DNA from: JBAYIE01 sp041665785
Lineage (GTDB): Bacteria > Bacteroidota > Bacteroidia > UKL13-3
Direction: 5' to 3'
NCBI GenBank assembly: GCA_041665785.1
Contig: JBAYIE010000020.1
Location: 15,281 to 79,280, forward strand
DNA length: 64,000 nt
Positions within the stretch are counted from its first letter, which is position 1. The number at the start of each line of letters is the position of its first letter. Below are positions 28,330 through 36,798 of this stretch, piece by piece. The translations under genes were made by a program, and so were the position numbers. The notes below the pieces were generated by a model. That model searched no databases, was not told the DNA's origin, and was given only the letters and a program-made list of their open reading frames with translations.

Positions 28330-29286
28330 TTATTTTTTCAATCCGATTTCTCTTAGTCTTTCATCTAAATATTCGCCTGCAGTAATGGACTCATAAGCCA
28401 ATGGATGCGTTGCATCAATGCAATCGGGCAGGCAAGCCAGCGACATCTCTGAACGCGGATGCAGAAAGAATGGAATGGAATAGCGTGGCGATGCCCACTT
28501 TTCTTTCGGTGGATTTACGACACGGTGTGTGGTTGATTTCAATTTATTGTTGGTGAGACGTTGCAGCATATCACCCACATTTACTACCAGCTGATCGGGC
28601 AATGCTGTAATTGGTATCCACTTATTATTCTTATTCAATACTTCAAGACCTTCAGCCGATGCTCCCATCAACAAAGTAATGAGGTTGATATCTTCATGTT
28701 CTGCTGCACGTACAGCAGAAGAAGGTTCTTCTATTATCGGCGGATAATGAATAGCGCGCAGAATGCTGTTGCCGTGATGAATTTTTGCGTCGAAATAAAA
28801 TTCATCCAAACCCAGATACAGCGCTATTGCACGCAGCATATATTTTCCGGTTTCTTCCAAAGCCCGGTATGCCTGCATACTCAATGCATTGAATTCAGGT
28901 AATTCGCTGACTTTTACATTATCGGGATATTGCGTTTTGATGGGATCGTTATCGTCTACTTCGTTACCTATTTGCCAGAATTCTTTGAGATCACCAACCG
29001 TGCGTCCTTTGGCATGTTCCTTTCCAATCGAGGTGTAGCCCCGTTGTCCGGCCAACCCATCAATTTCATATTTTTGCTTGATTACGGCAGGCATTGCAAA
29101 CAGTTGTTGAATCTGTTCGTATAATTTTGATGTTAAACGGTCATCCAGCAAATGCCCCTTCACGGCAACAAATCCAATTTCATGATACGCTTTGCCTAAT
29201 TTCTGAACAAATTGAAGTTTCAGATCCTGATCTCCTGATATAAAATCAGTAAGGTCAATGGAAGGAATACCTGCGTTGTGTGGCAT
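28330..29286 (-). CDS. Isopenicillin-N-synthase-like 2-oxoglutarate/Fe(II) oxygenase
   Basis: 318 aa, cytoplasmic. An N-terminal DIOX_N domain (IPSIDLTDFISG to GFVAVKGHLL) is followed by the 2OG-FeII_Oxy core. Iron ligands H197, D199 (HED) and H254 (STTHRVVNP) and the cosubstrate-binding R268-x-S270 (PRYSIPFF) are all present, so the enzyme should be active. Members hydroxylate, desaturate or cyclise small molecules; the substrate is unknown. It starts 10 bases after tamB and ends 8 bases before the deiminase gene, within a five-gene minus-strand run. Confidence 0.9.
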   Translation of the reverse strand: MPHNAGIPSIDLTDFISGDQDLKLQFVQKLGKAYHEIGFVAVKGHLLDDRLTSKLYEQIQQLFAMPAVIKQKYEIDGLAGQRGYTSIGKEHAKGRTVGDLKEFWQIGNEVDDNDPIKTQYPDNVKVSELPEFNALSMQAYRALEETGKYMLRAIALYLGLDEFYFDAKIHHGNSILRAIHYPPIIEEPSSAVRAAEHEDINLITLLMGASAEGLEVLNKNNKWIPITALPDQLVVNVGDMLQRLTNNKLKSTTHRVVNPPKEKWASPRYSIPFFLHPRSEMSLACLPDCIDATHPLAYESITAGEYLDERLREIGLKK

Positions 29287-29296
29287 GGTGGTAAGT

Positions 29297-32200
29297 TTAG
29301 TTATTTATTGGCGGTGGCTGTTTTTTACGAAACAACTCTGCAAAATTGTCGAATTCTTTCCGGTAATATAAGCCAATTCCTTGAGTGGTAATATTTTTAT
29401 AATAGGTGGGGTCGGTTGTGGTGGTTGTGGTTTTTTGATAAGCCCGCAAGCGTAAGCTTCCGTCCCGGCGCAGATTATACTGGGTCATGAAATTGTTGTT
29501 GTAGGTAACCACATCATAACTGGCCTGAACTTCCAGCCGGTCGTTAAGCAACTTTTTCGATGCCGATAAAATATACTGGGTTTTCTGCTGTGTGCTCATT
29601 TGAACATCCAGGTTAAAATCAAGACCAGGGATAATTTTTTCAACGCCTTTGTTGACCTGCTTGGTTACTAAATCACTCAGGGTATTGCTCACCCCGGCTG
29701 TCAGATTTCCACCTGCACCGGTAGTATTATTGATCGGAACAAAATTATTGAAAACGAGTAAACTCACTACTTGCTGATTCATCATGTCGGGATTGTTGCG
29801 CAACAAGGCCAATGTATTGTACAAGGCTACATTTTCGGCACCGAGATTGGAAGAAAGATCCGGAAAATTCAGATCGAAACGGATATCCGGAGATAACATA
29901 TTCCCTTTCAAAACCAGTAAACATTCAACCGGAACCCGTTGCGCTTTCGCCAGATTGTATTGTTCGGTAGTTAAGCCGGGCAACAAATTGGCAATGGATG
30001 TTTTACGTGCCCGGTATACCCCATTGATATCGAGGATGGCATGCAATGGATTCCCGGCCCATAAAATGGTACTTCCCGACTGGATGATAAATTTCCGGGA
30101 ATACACGCCCACAGCAGTAAAATGATAATCTCCCTCAACGATGGTAACTCCGCCGTATATATTGAATTGCCCTTGCCGGGTGAGTTCCATTTTCAAAGTT
30201 CCCCTTCCCGATCCGCGGATTTTATCTTCATTCACAGCATCCATGATGATTTGAATTTCGGCACTGGGAGTTACTTCCAGCATAATATTCATAGAGAATC
30301 CATAGAGCTTGGTTTGGGCCAGCAAATTCGACGATTTCACGGCTGTATCTGAATTAATAAAATTCAACATCGCATTGTCGGATTGTCCACCCGACATGAG
30401 CGGAATATTGAATTGAGTTCCTTGTTCTGTTCTCAGATTGGCATCCATAACCAGGTTATTCAACGTTCCGTATAATTTCAAACTACCTGAGGCATATCCT
30501 GTACCATAATACATATTGTTATCTCTGGCTGTGGTATTGAGAATCTTAAAACGTTTCAGGTTTTCGAGGCGGATATCGAGTTCAAATTCACTGAACGATC
30601 GGTGTTTGATTTCGCCCAATAGTTGTGCTGAACGTCCATTTTCATCAAACAGATTAGTTGAATTGATGATGATCCTGTTATTATCGAGACTCAGCGATGT
30701 GGCGAATGTATAAGTAGTTTTGAGGTACTCTATCCGCGCTTTAACCTGATTGAAATAAATATTTCCAGACAGAGCCAGGTTGTTCACTCTGCCTGTCAGT
30801 TTGCAACGTGCGCTTGTAGTTCCTTCAAAAATAAAAACCTGACCTTTTAAAAATGCCTGAAACGCATTCAGGGGAGATTCGTCGAAAGCAATATTCAGGT
30901 TTGCTGTATATGGCCAGGTGTTGGTTTCAATATACCCGCCAAATTCGAGGTTCTTTAATTTGCCTGAAACCGATTTGGCATAAACCACAAAGCGATTTTG
31001 CTTTTGGTTGAAATTGCTGTTCACATAAAAATCTCCAATCAGATCGTCATCCAGTTTTAGAGCCTTCACGTCTAAATAGGCATCAATCAGGCTAACACCA
31101 GCATTCCCCTTCAGCACCAATTCTCCATTGGCAACTCCTCCGTATTTCACATCCGATTTTCGGTAAAATGCATTGATTATAGATAAGTCGATATTGGAAA
31201 GTCCGGCTTTGAGATTGTGCATTCCCTGGTAATCGTAAAACCCATTCAATTCAATATGTTGTTCACGGTTTGTGAAACGCACCCGGTCGAAATCAATTTG
31301 CGTTCTTCCGAATACCATCCTGCTTTGACTGCTGATGCTGAACGGATAACCGCGAAACTCGAGCAATGAAGAATCGAATAACAATTCAATATCCTGTTCA
31401 CGGAAAAAGGCATGCGCCTTTGAATTAGAACGGATATGATTGGCCGTATCGTTTACATTAAATGTAAAGTCTGCCGCATTTATTTTTGCATTGGTCAGCA
31501 ATTCCCAGCGACTCAATACAAGGGTATCGTTTTCGAGCAAAGACTCTGCTCCCAATCGGAAACTCCCTGTACGTGATCCGGTATTAAGCGATGAGGAAAG
31601 GTTCTTCATCGTATATTTTTTGTACCGCAGTGTGCCGGCCTGAAGGTTCATTTGAATCCGCTGATCGGAACTCCGGTAATTCCCTTCGAGTTCAAACTGT
31701 TCCATTTCCAATTCGGGAAAAAGCAGGGAACTAAGATTTTCTGAATTGTTTACCCGGAGTTGAAAATCAAATTGCTGCGCATAATGCACCGGTTTAAGCA
31801 CAGGTTTGTAATACGCAGGAAACAATTGCACCAGTACACCACGTAAACTTGTTCCCAGTTCCGACAAAGTTATCTGGCCCGAAAGTTTTGCCGTTAATTC
31901 ATCCGCCTGTAAATTCAGGATGCGTTGGTTTCCGTTGATGCTGGATTGCAGGATGGCATGATCAATCCGAAAATCCTTGCCATTTTTCACATAACTGATA
32001 TTGTTAACTGAAATATATCCTTCGTTATGGTCGATATCGCGAATGGCAAAATTCATGTCGATATCCGCAGATAATACGGTATTGGCCGTGTCGAGATGCA
32101 GGTTTCTCAAAAAAGCATAATCGATGCGTGACTGAAACTGATAAACAGGAATTTTTTTGTTGAGGTCGATTACTCCGCCAAAGTTCAGGCGAAGGTTGGT

Positions 32201-33676
32201 ATCGTTAACCACCACATCTCCATTGAACATTTTATGCTTAAGATCTCCCGAAATGTTGATGGAATGATACTTGTATCGGTTTACCTCCAATTCGTGTACA
32301 TCCGCCCTGAACCATGTTTCGAGGTGTTCGAGGTCAAAACCTTTTCCCCTAACGTTTAAATTCAAAGACGTTTTACCAACATAAGCATTGCTTCCGGTTA
32401 ATGTACCCATATCAAATCCAATGAGTTTCAGATTGCCCGAGTAAGAAGATTCATTAATCGAATCTCTGAGCTTCATATTCAGATCCGACTCTACTTTACC
32501 CAGCCTGGTTTCAAAAGCACCATAGGCCACAAAATCTTTAACGAAGCCTGTAAAGTCTCCTTCAAATTTCATTTTACCCAGTTCATTTAATGCACCCGGC
32601 ATGGTATACCCCAATAAATAACTTAAATCACCCGCATCCGTATTGGCATTTTTTAAACGCGCATCAATAAATGCATTGTCCAGATCAGGCATCCCGGTTA
32701 TGGAAACACGACCTTCCAATTTACTACCTGCACCAAATTTTAAGTGCAGTTTGTTCAATTTAAAATCGGCTACACTGCCTCTAAAATCAGTACTAACGGT
32801 GGCTATGCGATTAAAATCCTTCATCACCGGAGCGAAATAAATAATGTCGCGCATATCAATATGAGCGTCTTTGAGGTGACCTACCATTTGCACGCTATCT
32901 ATAAAATCAGCCATGGTTTCGTAACTGGTATATTCCATGCTGAAATAATTGGTGATATGACTTTGCGGAGTAATAAGCTCCAGATCATCAAAGAACATAC
33001 CCTTGTTGTAAAGAACGGTATGCGCTTTCAGCTTATTGAGTACAAAGCCACTGCGTTCCCTGCAGGATATTTTCTCCATATTGAAATTCAATGAATCCTG
33101 TACAATATGGAAATCACTGGCCAATAAATCGATATTAAAGAAGTGCTGATTAAAAGGATCGAACCCTTCTGTTTCGGGCTTCTCGGTATGATCGGTTAAA
33201 CTAAAACGGGTACGTGTGCAATGCACTTCACGCATGAGCAAATGAAAAGGCGGACCAACACTTGTGCTTGTATCGCGGTTTACAAAATCAAGCAATACCT
33301 GAATATTGAAATATTTATCGGGATAGGTGATTAACTTACACAAACCCTGATCCACCTGTACATTGCGCAATTCAAAAAAGCTCGAATCCAGATTCACCTC
33401 ACCCAGATTAAAACTTACCTTGCCGGCATAAAAAAGGGTATCGTTGCGTTGGTCGCCAAAATAAACCTGTTCAAGAGTAATGGTACCAAAGGGTTCGTAG
33501 CCTATATGCCCGATTGAAATGTTTGTTTTAAATTGCGCACTGAGATAAGTCGTTAATTTTGATCCCATCCAGTTTTGAACGGAACGGTTATAAAGTGCAG
33601 CATAAATCAGGCTCAACAGTAGAACCAGGATTCCCAAAAGCGAGAAAAGTACATATTTGACAGCTTTTTTGCTCAA
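29297..33676 (-). CDS. tamB: TamB-like (DUF490) inter-membrane lipid/OMP transport protein
   Basis: 1459 aa starting at a TTG codon; no ATG occurs near the N-terminal helix (AVKYVLFSLLGILVLLLSLIYA), and a promoter lies just upstream. The single transmembrane segment is followed by a very long beta-rich periplasmic region made of short repeated strands, typical of the AsmA/TamB superfamily, and by the conserved C-terminal DUF490 region (about 1050-1440) with GGVTIVEGDYHF, a run ending ILDINGVYRARKT and LVLKGNMLSPDIRFDLNFP. TamB-type proteins bridge inner and outer membranes, moving phospholipids and aiding outer membrane protein assembly. It is divergent from tsaD (56 bases between). Confidence 0.88.
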   Translation of the reverse strand: MSKKAVKYVLFSLLGILVLLLSLIYAALYNRSVQNWMGSKLTTYLSAQFKTNISIGHIGYEPFGTITLEQVYFGDQRNDTLFYAGKVSFNLGEVNLDSSFFELRNVQVDQGLCKLITYPDKYFNIQVLLDFVNRDTSTSVGPPFHLLMREVHCTRTRFSLTDHTEKPETEGFDPFNQHFFNIDLLASDFHIVQDSLNFNMEKISCRERSGFVLNKLKAHTVLYNKGMFFDDLELITPQSHITNYFSMEYTSYETMADFIDSVQMVGHLKDAHIDMRDIIYFAPVMKDFNRIATVSTDFRGSVADFKLNKLHLKFGAGSKLEGRVSITGMPDLDNAFIDARLKNANTDAGDLSYLLGYTMPGALNELGKMKFEGDFTGFVKDFVAYGAFETRLGKVESDLNMKLRDSINESSYSGNLKLIGFDMGTLTGSNAYVGKTSLNLNVRGKGFDLEHLETWFRADVHELEVNRYKYHSINISGDLKHKMFNGDVVVNDTNLRLNFGGVIDLNKKIPVYQFQSRIDYAFLRNLHLDTANTVLSADIDMNFAIRDIDHNEGYISVNNISYVKNGKDFRIDHAILQSSINGNQRILNLQADELTAKLSGQITLSELGTSLRGVLVQLFPAYYKPVLKPVHYAQQFDFQLRVNNSENLSSLLFPELEMEQFELEGNYRSSDQRIQMNLQAGTLRYKKYTMKNLSSSLNTGSRTGSFRLGAESLLENDTLVLSRWELLTNAKINAADFTFNVNDTANHIRSNSKAHAFFREQDIELLFDSSLLEFRGYPFSISSQSRMVFGRTQIDFDRVRFTNREQHIELNGFYDYQGMHNLKAGLSNIDLSIINAFYRKSDVKYGGVANGELVLKGNAGVSLIDAYLDVKALKLDDDLIGDFYVNSNFNQKQNRFVVYAKSVSGKLKNLEFGGYIETNTWPYTANLNIAFDESPLNAFQAFLKGQVFIFEGTTSARCKLTGRVNNLALSGNIYFNQVKARIEYLKTTYTFATSLSLDNNRIIINSTNLFDENGRSAQLLGEIKHRSFSEFELDIRLENLKRFKILNTTARDNNMYYGTGYASGSLKLYGTLNNLVMDANLRTEQGTQFNIPLMSGGQSDNAMLNFINSDTAVKSSNLLAQTKLYGFSMNIMLEVTPSAEIQIIMDAVNEDKIRGSGRGTLKMELTRQGQFNIYGGVTIVEGDYHFTAVGVYSRKFIIQSGSTILWAGNPLHAILDINGVYRARKTSIANLLPGLTTEQYNLAKAQRVPVECLLVLKGNMLSPDIRFDLNFPDLSSNLGAENVALYNTLALLRNNPDMMNQQVVSLLVFNNFVPINNTTGAGGNLTAGVSNTLSDLVTKQVNKGVEKIIPGLDFNLDVQMSTQQKTQYILSASKKLLNDRLEVQASYDVVTYNNNFMTQYNLRRDGSLRLRAYQKTTTTTTDPTYYKNITTQGIGLYYRKEFDNFAELFRKKQPPPINN

Positions 33677-33687
33677 ACCGGAAAACT

Positions 33688-33718
33688 CAAAAATACAACA
33701 GAACCGTTAACATAACAA
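33688..33718 (-). promoter_or_regulatory. Bacteroidota promoter for tamB
   Basis: On the minus strand TTG (33718-33716) and TATTTTTG (33695-33688) are 20 bases apart; the -7 box is an exact TAnnTTTG match and ends 11 bases before the TTG start codon, supporting that unusual start. Confidence 0.5.
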
Positions 33719-33732
33719 TATAGACAATAACG

Positions 33733-34740
33733 ATGACATCCGTGATAATATTGGCCATTGAGTCGTCGTGCGACGATACTGCAGTTGCTGTTTTACAGGA
33801 CGGACGCATCCTTTGCAACAAAATTGCTTCTCAAAAGGTGCACGAATTATACGGCGGCGTGGTTCCGGAACTTGCTTCCAGGGCTCATCAGCAGCATATA
33901 GTTCCATTAACTCAACTGGCTCTTAAAGAAGCCGGAATTGCATTGGACCAACTCAGTGCCATTGCATTTACAGCCGGTCCGGGATTGCTGGGCTCGCTGA
34001 TGGTGGGAACCTCCTTTGCCAAAGGATTGGCTCTGGCGCTTGATATTCCGTTGATTGCCATTCATCATATGGAAGCTCATGTACTGGCCCATTTCATTGA
34101 AGAACCGCATCCGGCCTTTCCGTTTTTGTGTTTAACGGTATCGGGCGGACATACACATTTAACACGAATGGATGGACCATTTTCAAGCACCATGTTGGGT
34201 AAAACCATCGACGATGCCGCAGGTGAGGCATTCGACAAAGCGGCAAAAATGTTGGGATTGCCTTATCCTGGCGGTCCCCTGATTGATCAGCATGCACGTT
34301 CCGGAAATCCATTGGCCTTTAAGTTTGCTTCACCACAAATTCCGGAACTGAATTATAGTTTCAGCGGAATAAAAACTTCCATTCTTTACTTTCTGCAAGC
34401 TGAAACACGCAAGAACCCGGATTTTATCACACAAAACCTGAACGATCTGTGCGCCTCCGTTCAATATACCATCATCCGGCACCTGATGAAAAAACTGGAA
34501 AAAGCAGTACAACAAACCGGAATTCGTGAAGTGGCCCTGGCAGGGGGCGTTTCGGCCAATTCAGCATTGCGCAGTGCCCTTATTGAAGCCGGAAAAAACG
34601 GCAACTGGAATACGTATATCCCGGCGTTTGAATACTGTACCGACAATGCTGCGATGATTGCCATTGCCGCTTATTATAAATTTAAAGAGGGCATTTTCAG
34701 TCATCAGCAGATTGCTCCGTTTGCCAATGCCAATTATTGA
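33733..34740 (+). CDS. tsaD: tRNA t6A37 threonylcarbamoyltransferase TsaD
   Basis: 335 aa. The ASKHA fold begins ILAIESSCDDTAVAV. The metal ligands HMEAH are H112 and H116, the glycine-rich TVSGGHTHL loop follows, and the C-terminal CTDNAAMIA motif is present. TsaD transfers the threonylcarbamoyl group from TC-AMP to A37 of ANN-decoding tRNAs, with TsaB and TsaE, neither of which is in this window. Length and motifs are those of a full-size bacterial enzyme. The gene is divergent from tamB. The product is the substrate of MtaB, encoded at 14345-15664. Confidence 0.95.
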   Translation: MTSVIILAIESSCDDTAVAVLQDGRILCNKIASQKVHELYGGVVPELASRAHQQHIVPLTQLALKEAGIALDQLSAIAFTAGPGLLGSLMVGTSFAKGLALALDIPLIAIHHMEAHVLAHFIEEPHPAFPFLCLTVSGGHTHLTRMDGPFSSTMLGKTIDDAAGEAFDKAAKMLGLPYPGGPLIDQHARSGNPLAFKFASPQIPELNYSFSGIKTSILYFLQAETRKNPDFITQNLNDLCASVQYTIIRHLMKKLEKAVQQTGIREVALAGGVSANSALRSALIEAGKNGNWNTYIPAFEYCTDNAAMIAIAAYYKFKEGIFSHQQIAPFANANY

Positions 34741-34743
34741 TAA

Positions 34744-34762
34744 CGGGTTAACCCCGCTTTTT
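34744..34762 (+). terminator. Possible weak terminator after tsaD
   Basis: A short GC hairpin (CGGG, loop TTAAC, CCCG at 34744-34756) directly followed by CTTTTT, 4 bases after the tsaD stop. The stem is only four pairs, so this is tentative. Confidence 0.3.
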
Positions 34763-34872
34763 CCCCAATTTGACCTAAGAATTATTGAGCTGTTCTGGTC
34801 TCGTCACCCACATTTTGGCAATTCTTGCAAAAAAAATATCTTTAACCGTATAGCATAAACAGCTACTTATAC

Positions 34873-34880
34873 TATATTTG
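34873..34880 (+). promoter_or_regulatory. Bacteroidota -7 box for exported protein gene
   Basis: TATATTTG, exact TAnnTTTG match, ends 10 bases before the ATG at 34891. Confidence 0.45.
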
Positions 34881-34890
34881 AGTAGCTCTT

Positions 34891-35541
34891 ATGAAATGGC
34901 CGACAATATTGGCTTTGTTGTTTTGCCTGTTCTCTTTCAAAGTTGAACCGCAAAATTACCTGAATGTTTACCTCCCATTCTATCAGGTGAGTTACAGCAA
35001 CGCAAATGATTACAATTCCCCTGTTTTTACAACACCATACTCTGCCGAACTAAGCGGTATTCGCGATATTGGTATTTACTGGCACCTGAATGCCGATGCC
35101 TTGACTCAACTCATGTTGCCTGAACTGAACCATTCAAAAAAGCGATTTAGCGGAGATGTCATTCACGGCCGATTAGGATTGGTATTTCCCCAATTGTTTT
35201 CACAGAGTAATCATGGATTGGCTTTTGATGTCTTTTTACGTACAAACGAATATTTCGGAACCGGATTGAGTTATTTCCAGGTGATTGAACCGGAATCAAA
35301 TCGCTGGATTTTTAAGCCACAGGTTGCCCTTGGAAACCTGACCCGTGCCAAAAAGGACGATATTCCCAACCACGATGGTATGTATGTTTCGGCCGAAATG
35401 GATATCACAGTTAAGATGGGTAAAACTACCGGTATCAGCTTTAAACCCTATTCCTATTTGCATCTCTCCAATGGGTATGTGGGAACACAAGTTGGCTTAA
35501 GAATTGGACTTGGTTTTTATCATTTTGATGAAACACCCTGA
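34891..35541 (+). CDS. Exported protein of unknown function, tandem paralogue 1
   Basis: 216 aa with an N-terminal hydrophobic signal (MKWPTILALLFCLFSF). I do not recognise the family. The mature part starts QNYLNVYLPFYQVSYS and alternates polar and aromatic residues, suggesting beta structure, possibly a small outer membrane barrel or lipid-binding beta-barrel. It shares a clear colinear pattern with the next gene: an initial Y.PF..V motif, IRDIGIYWHLNADALTQ against IRDDDWYWQANADILIQ, GRLG/GRVG, GLSYFQV against GLTWFCM, PQVALGN against PQVTLGT, and GISFKPYSY against GVAMKPYVY. The two are therefore a tandem duplication. Role unknown. Confidence 0.7.
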   Translation: MKWPTILALLFCLFSFKVEPQNYLNVYLPFYQVSYSNANDYNSPVFTTPYSAELSGIRDIGIYWHLNADALTQLMLPELNHSKKRFSGDVIHGRLGLVFPQLFSQSNHGLAFDVFLRTNEYFGTGLSYFQVIEPESNRWIFKPQVALGNLTRAKKDDIPNHDGMYVSAEMDITVKMGKTTGISFKPYSYLHLSNGYVGTQVGLRIGLGFYHFDETP

Positions 35542-35632
35542 TCAGGAACTAAGATATACGCGTTATTCCAAAACCAATTAACCACCGGTTTAAATTCAAT
35601 TGCTTATTGAATGTTGTTGTATACCTTGCAGC

Positions 35633-36262
35633 ATGCATACGCGATTGCCTATCCTGGCTGTTGTAATCGTTTGGCTTTCAACGGCGCACTCACAGAATGT
35701 GCACCATATTTATGCCCCATTTTTTAATGTTGCGTCTTCAATTCGTTCGGATAGAACCTTAACGGCAATTCCGTTTTCATACGATATCAATCACATACGC
35801 GATGATGATTGGTATTGGCAAGCAAATGCGGATATTCTTATACAGGCTTTGCTTAATTTATTTACCAATAGACCTGGTGACCTGGTTGGTCCAATTTTAC
35901 AGGGCCGGGTTGGTTACGCCTTCCTGCAACAAAACCCGGACAACAAAGCAGGCCTGGCTCTGGAGCTAGGGATACGCGATAACCTCTATCCGGGAATGGG
36001 ATTAACCTGGTTTTGCATGTACCAAAAACATGGGAGCATTTTTATTGCTATGCCACAGGTTACATTAGGAACATTCTCTTCTGATATCGTAGATCTTGAA
36101 AGTGATTTTTATATTTCCTCGGAGGTGGATCTGACCTTAAAATTGACAAAGAAATATGGCGTTGCTATGAAACCTTATGTTTATAAAAGTTTTGGAAGTA
36201 TGGAACAGCTTGTGATCGGGTTTCGGATCGGAATTTCTATTTTTAACAGCACGGATACCTAG
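35633..36262 (+). CDS. Exported protein of unknown function, tandem paralogue 2
   Basis: 209 aa from the ATG at 35633, which gives a clean signal peptide (MHTRLPILAVVIVWLSTAHSQ); an upstream extension rich in Cys would bury it. The mature chain is a diverged copy of the preceding protein, sharing its motifs in order (YAPFFNV, IRDDDWYWQANADIL, GRVGYAF, PQVTLGTF, GVAMKPYVY). Beta-rich, no recognised domain. It ends 17 bases before the stop of the convergent Mpo1-like gene; a small AAGCG/CGCTT hairpin lies in that gap. Confidence 0.68.
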   Translation: MHTRLPILAVVIVWLSTAHSQNVHHIYAPFFNVASSIRSDRTLTAIPFSYDINHIRDDDWYWQANADILIQALLNLFTNRPGDLVGPILQGRVGYAFLQQNPDNKAGLALELGIRDNLYPGMGLTWFCMYQKHGSIFIAMPQVTLGTFSSDIVDLESDFYISSEVDLTLKLTKKYGVAMKPYVYKSFGSMEQLVIGFRIGISIFNSTDT

Positions 36263-36279
36263 GATTAAAGCGCTTTCGC

Positions 36280-36729
36280 TTAAACCGGTATTCCTACTTT
36301 ACGAAACAAAAAATGCAGCAACCAGGCCGGCCCGATCAGTAAAAACTGCAGGTCCTTTAAGAATGAAGGTTTTTTCCCCTCTATTTTATGTCCGATGAAC
36401 TGTCCGATCCAGGCCAGTACAAAAACAGTTAGCGCCATTTGCCACAACGGAATATCGAAACTGATGATCCATATTTTTGCTCCGGTTAAGCAGAGTAAAT
36501 AGACCATCAACATGCCCAGGGCGATGGTGCGTGAGAGCATGAAATAATAAATCAAAACAGCTATCATCACCATGGAAGCCAGCGAGAAATCAGCCACCGG
36601 TCGCACTTCCAGCAGCAGGCAAACCAGGCTGAAGAAAATCAGCGGAATGCAAACCCAGTGAATGGCTTTGTTGACGGGGTTCTGATGGCTTTCGGCATAC
36701 TCATCGAACCAATTCTGCATGGTTTTCAT
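36280..36729 (-). CDS. Mpo1-like (DUF962) membrane protein
   Basis: 149 aa with about four hydrophobic segments. The N-terminus WFDEYAESHQNPVNKAIHWVCIPL contains the conserved His and Asn residues of the DUF962 family, and the C-terminus GQFIGHKIEGKKPSFLKDLQFLLIGPAWLL carries the second His-containing signature. The yeast member Mpo1 is an Fe(II)-dependent dioxygenase of 2-hydroxy fatty acid alpha-oxidation in the ER; a comparable lipid role in the bacterial inner membrane is possible but unproven. It stands alone between convergent and divergent neighbours; the ATG at 36720 is an alternative start. Confidence 0.85.
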   Translation of the reverse strand: MKTMQNWFDEYAESHQNPVNKAIHWVCIPLIFFSLVCLLLEVRPVADFSLASMVMIAVLIYYFMLSRTIALGMLMVYLLCLTGAKIWIISFDIPLWQMALTVFVLAWIGQFIGHKIEGKKPSFLKDLQFLLIGPAWLLHFLFRKVGIPV

Positions 36730-36798
36730 ATGCGGTAAATTTATAACCCGAAGATAATAGTCTAATTCACTTATTTTCGCACTTTATTCAGCGCAACC

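Noticed and set aside
36262..36284. Terminator between the convergent exported-protein and Mpo1-like genes
   Set aside because: A small AAGCG/CGCTT hairpin is present but there is no T-tract on either strand.
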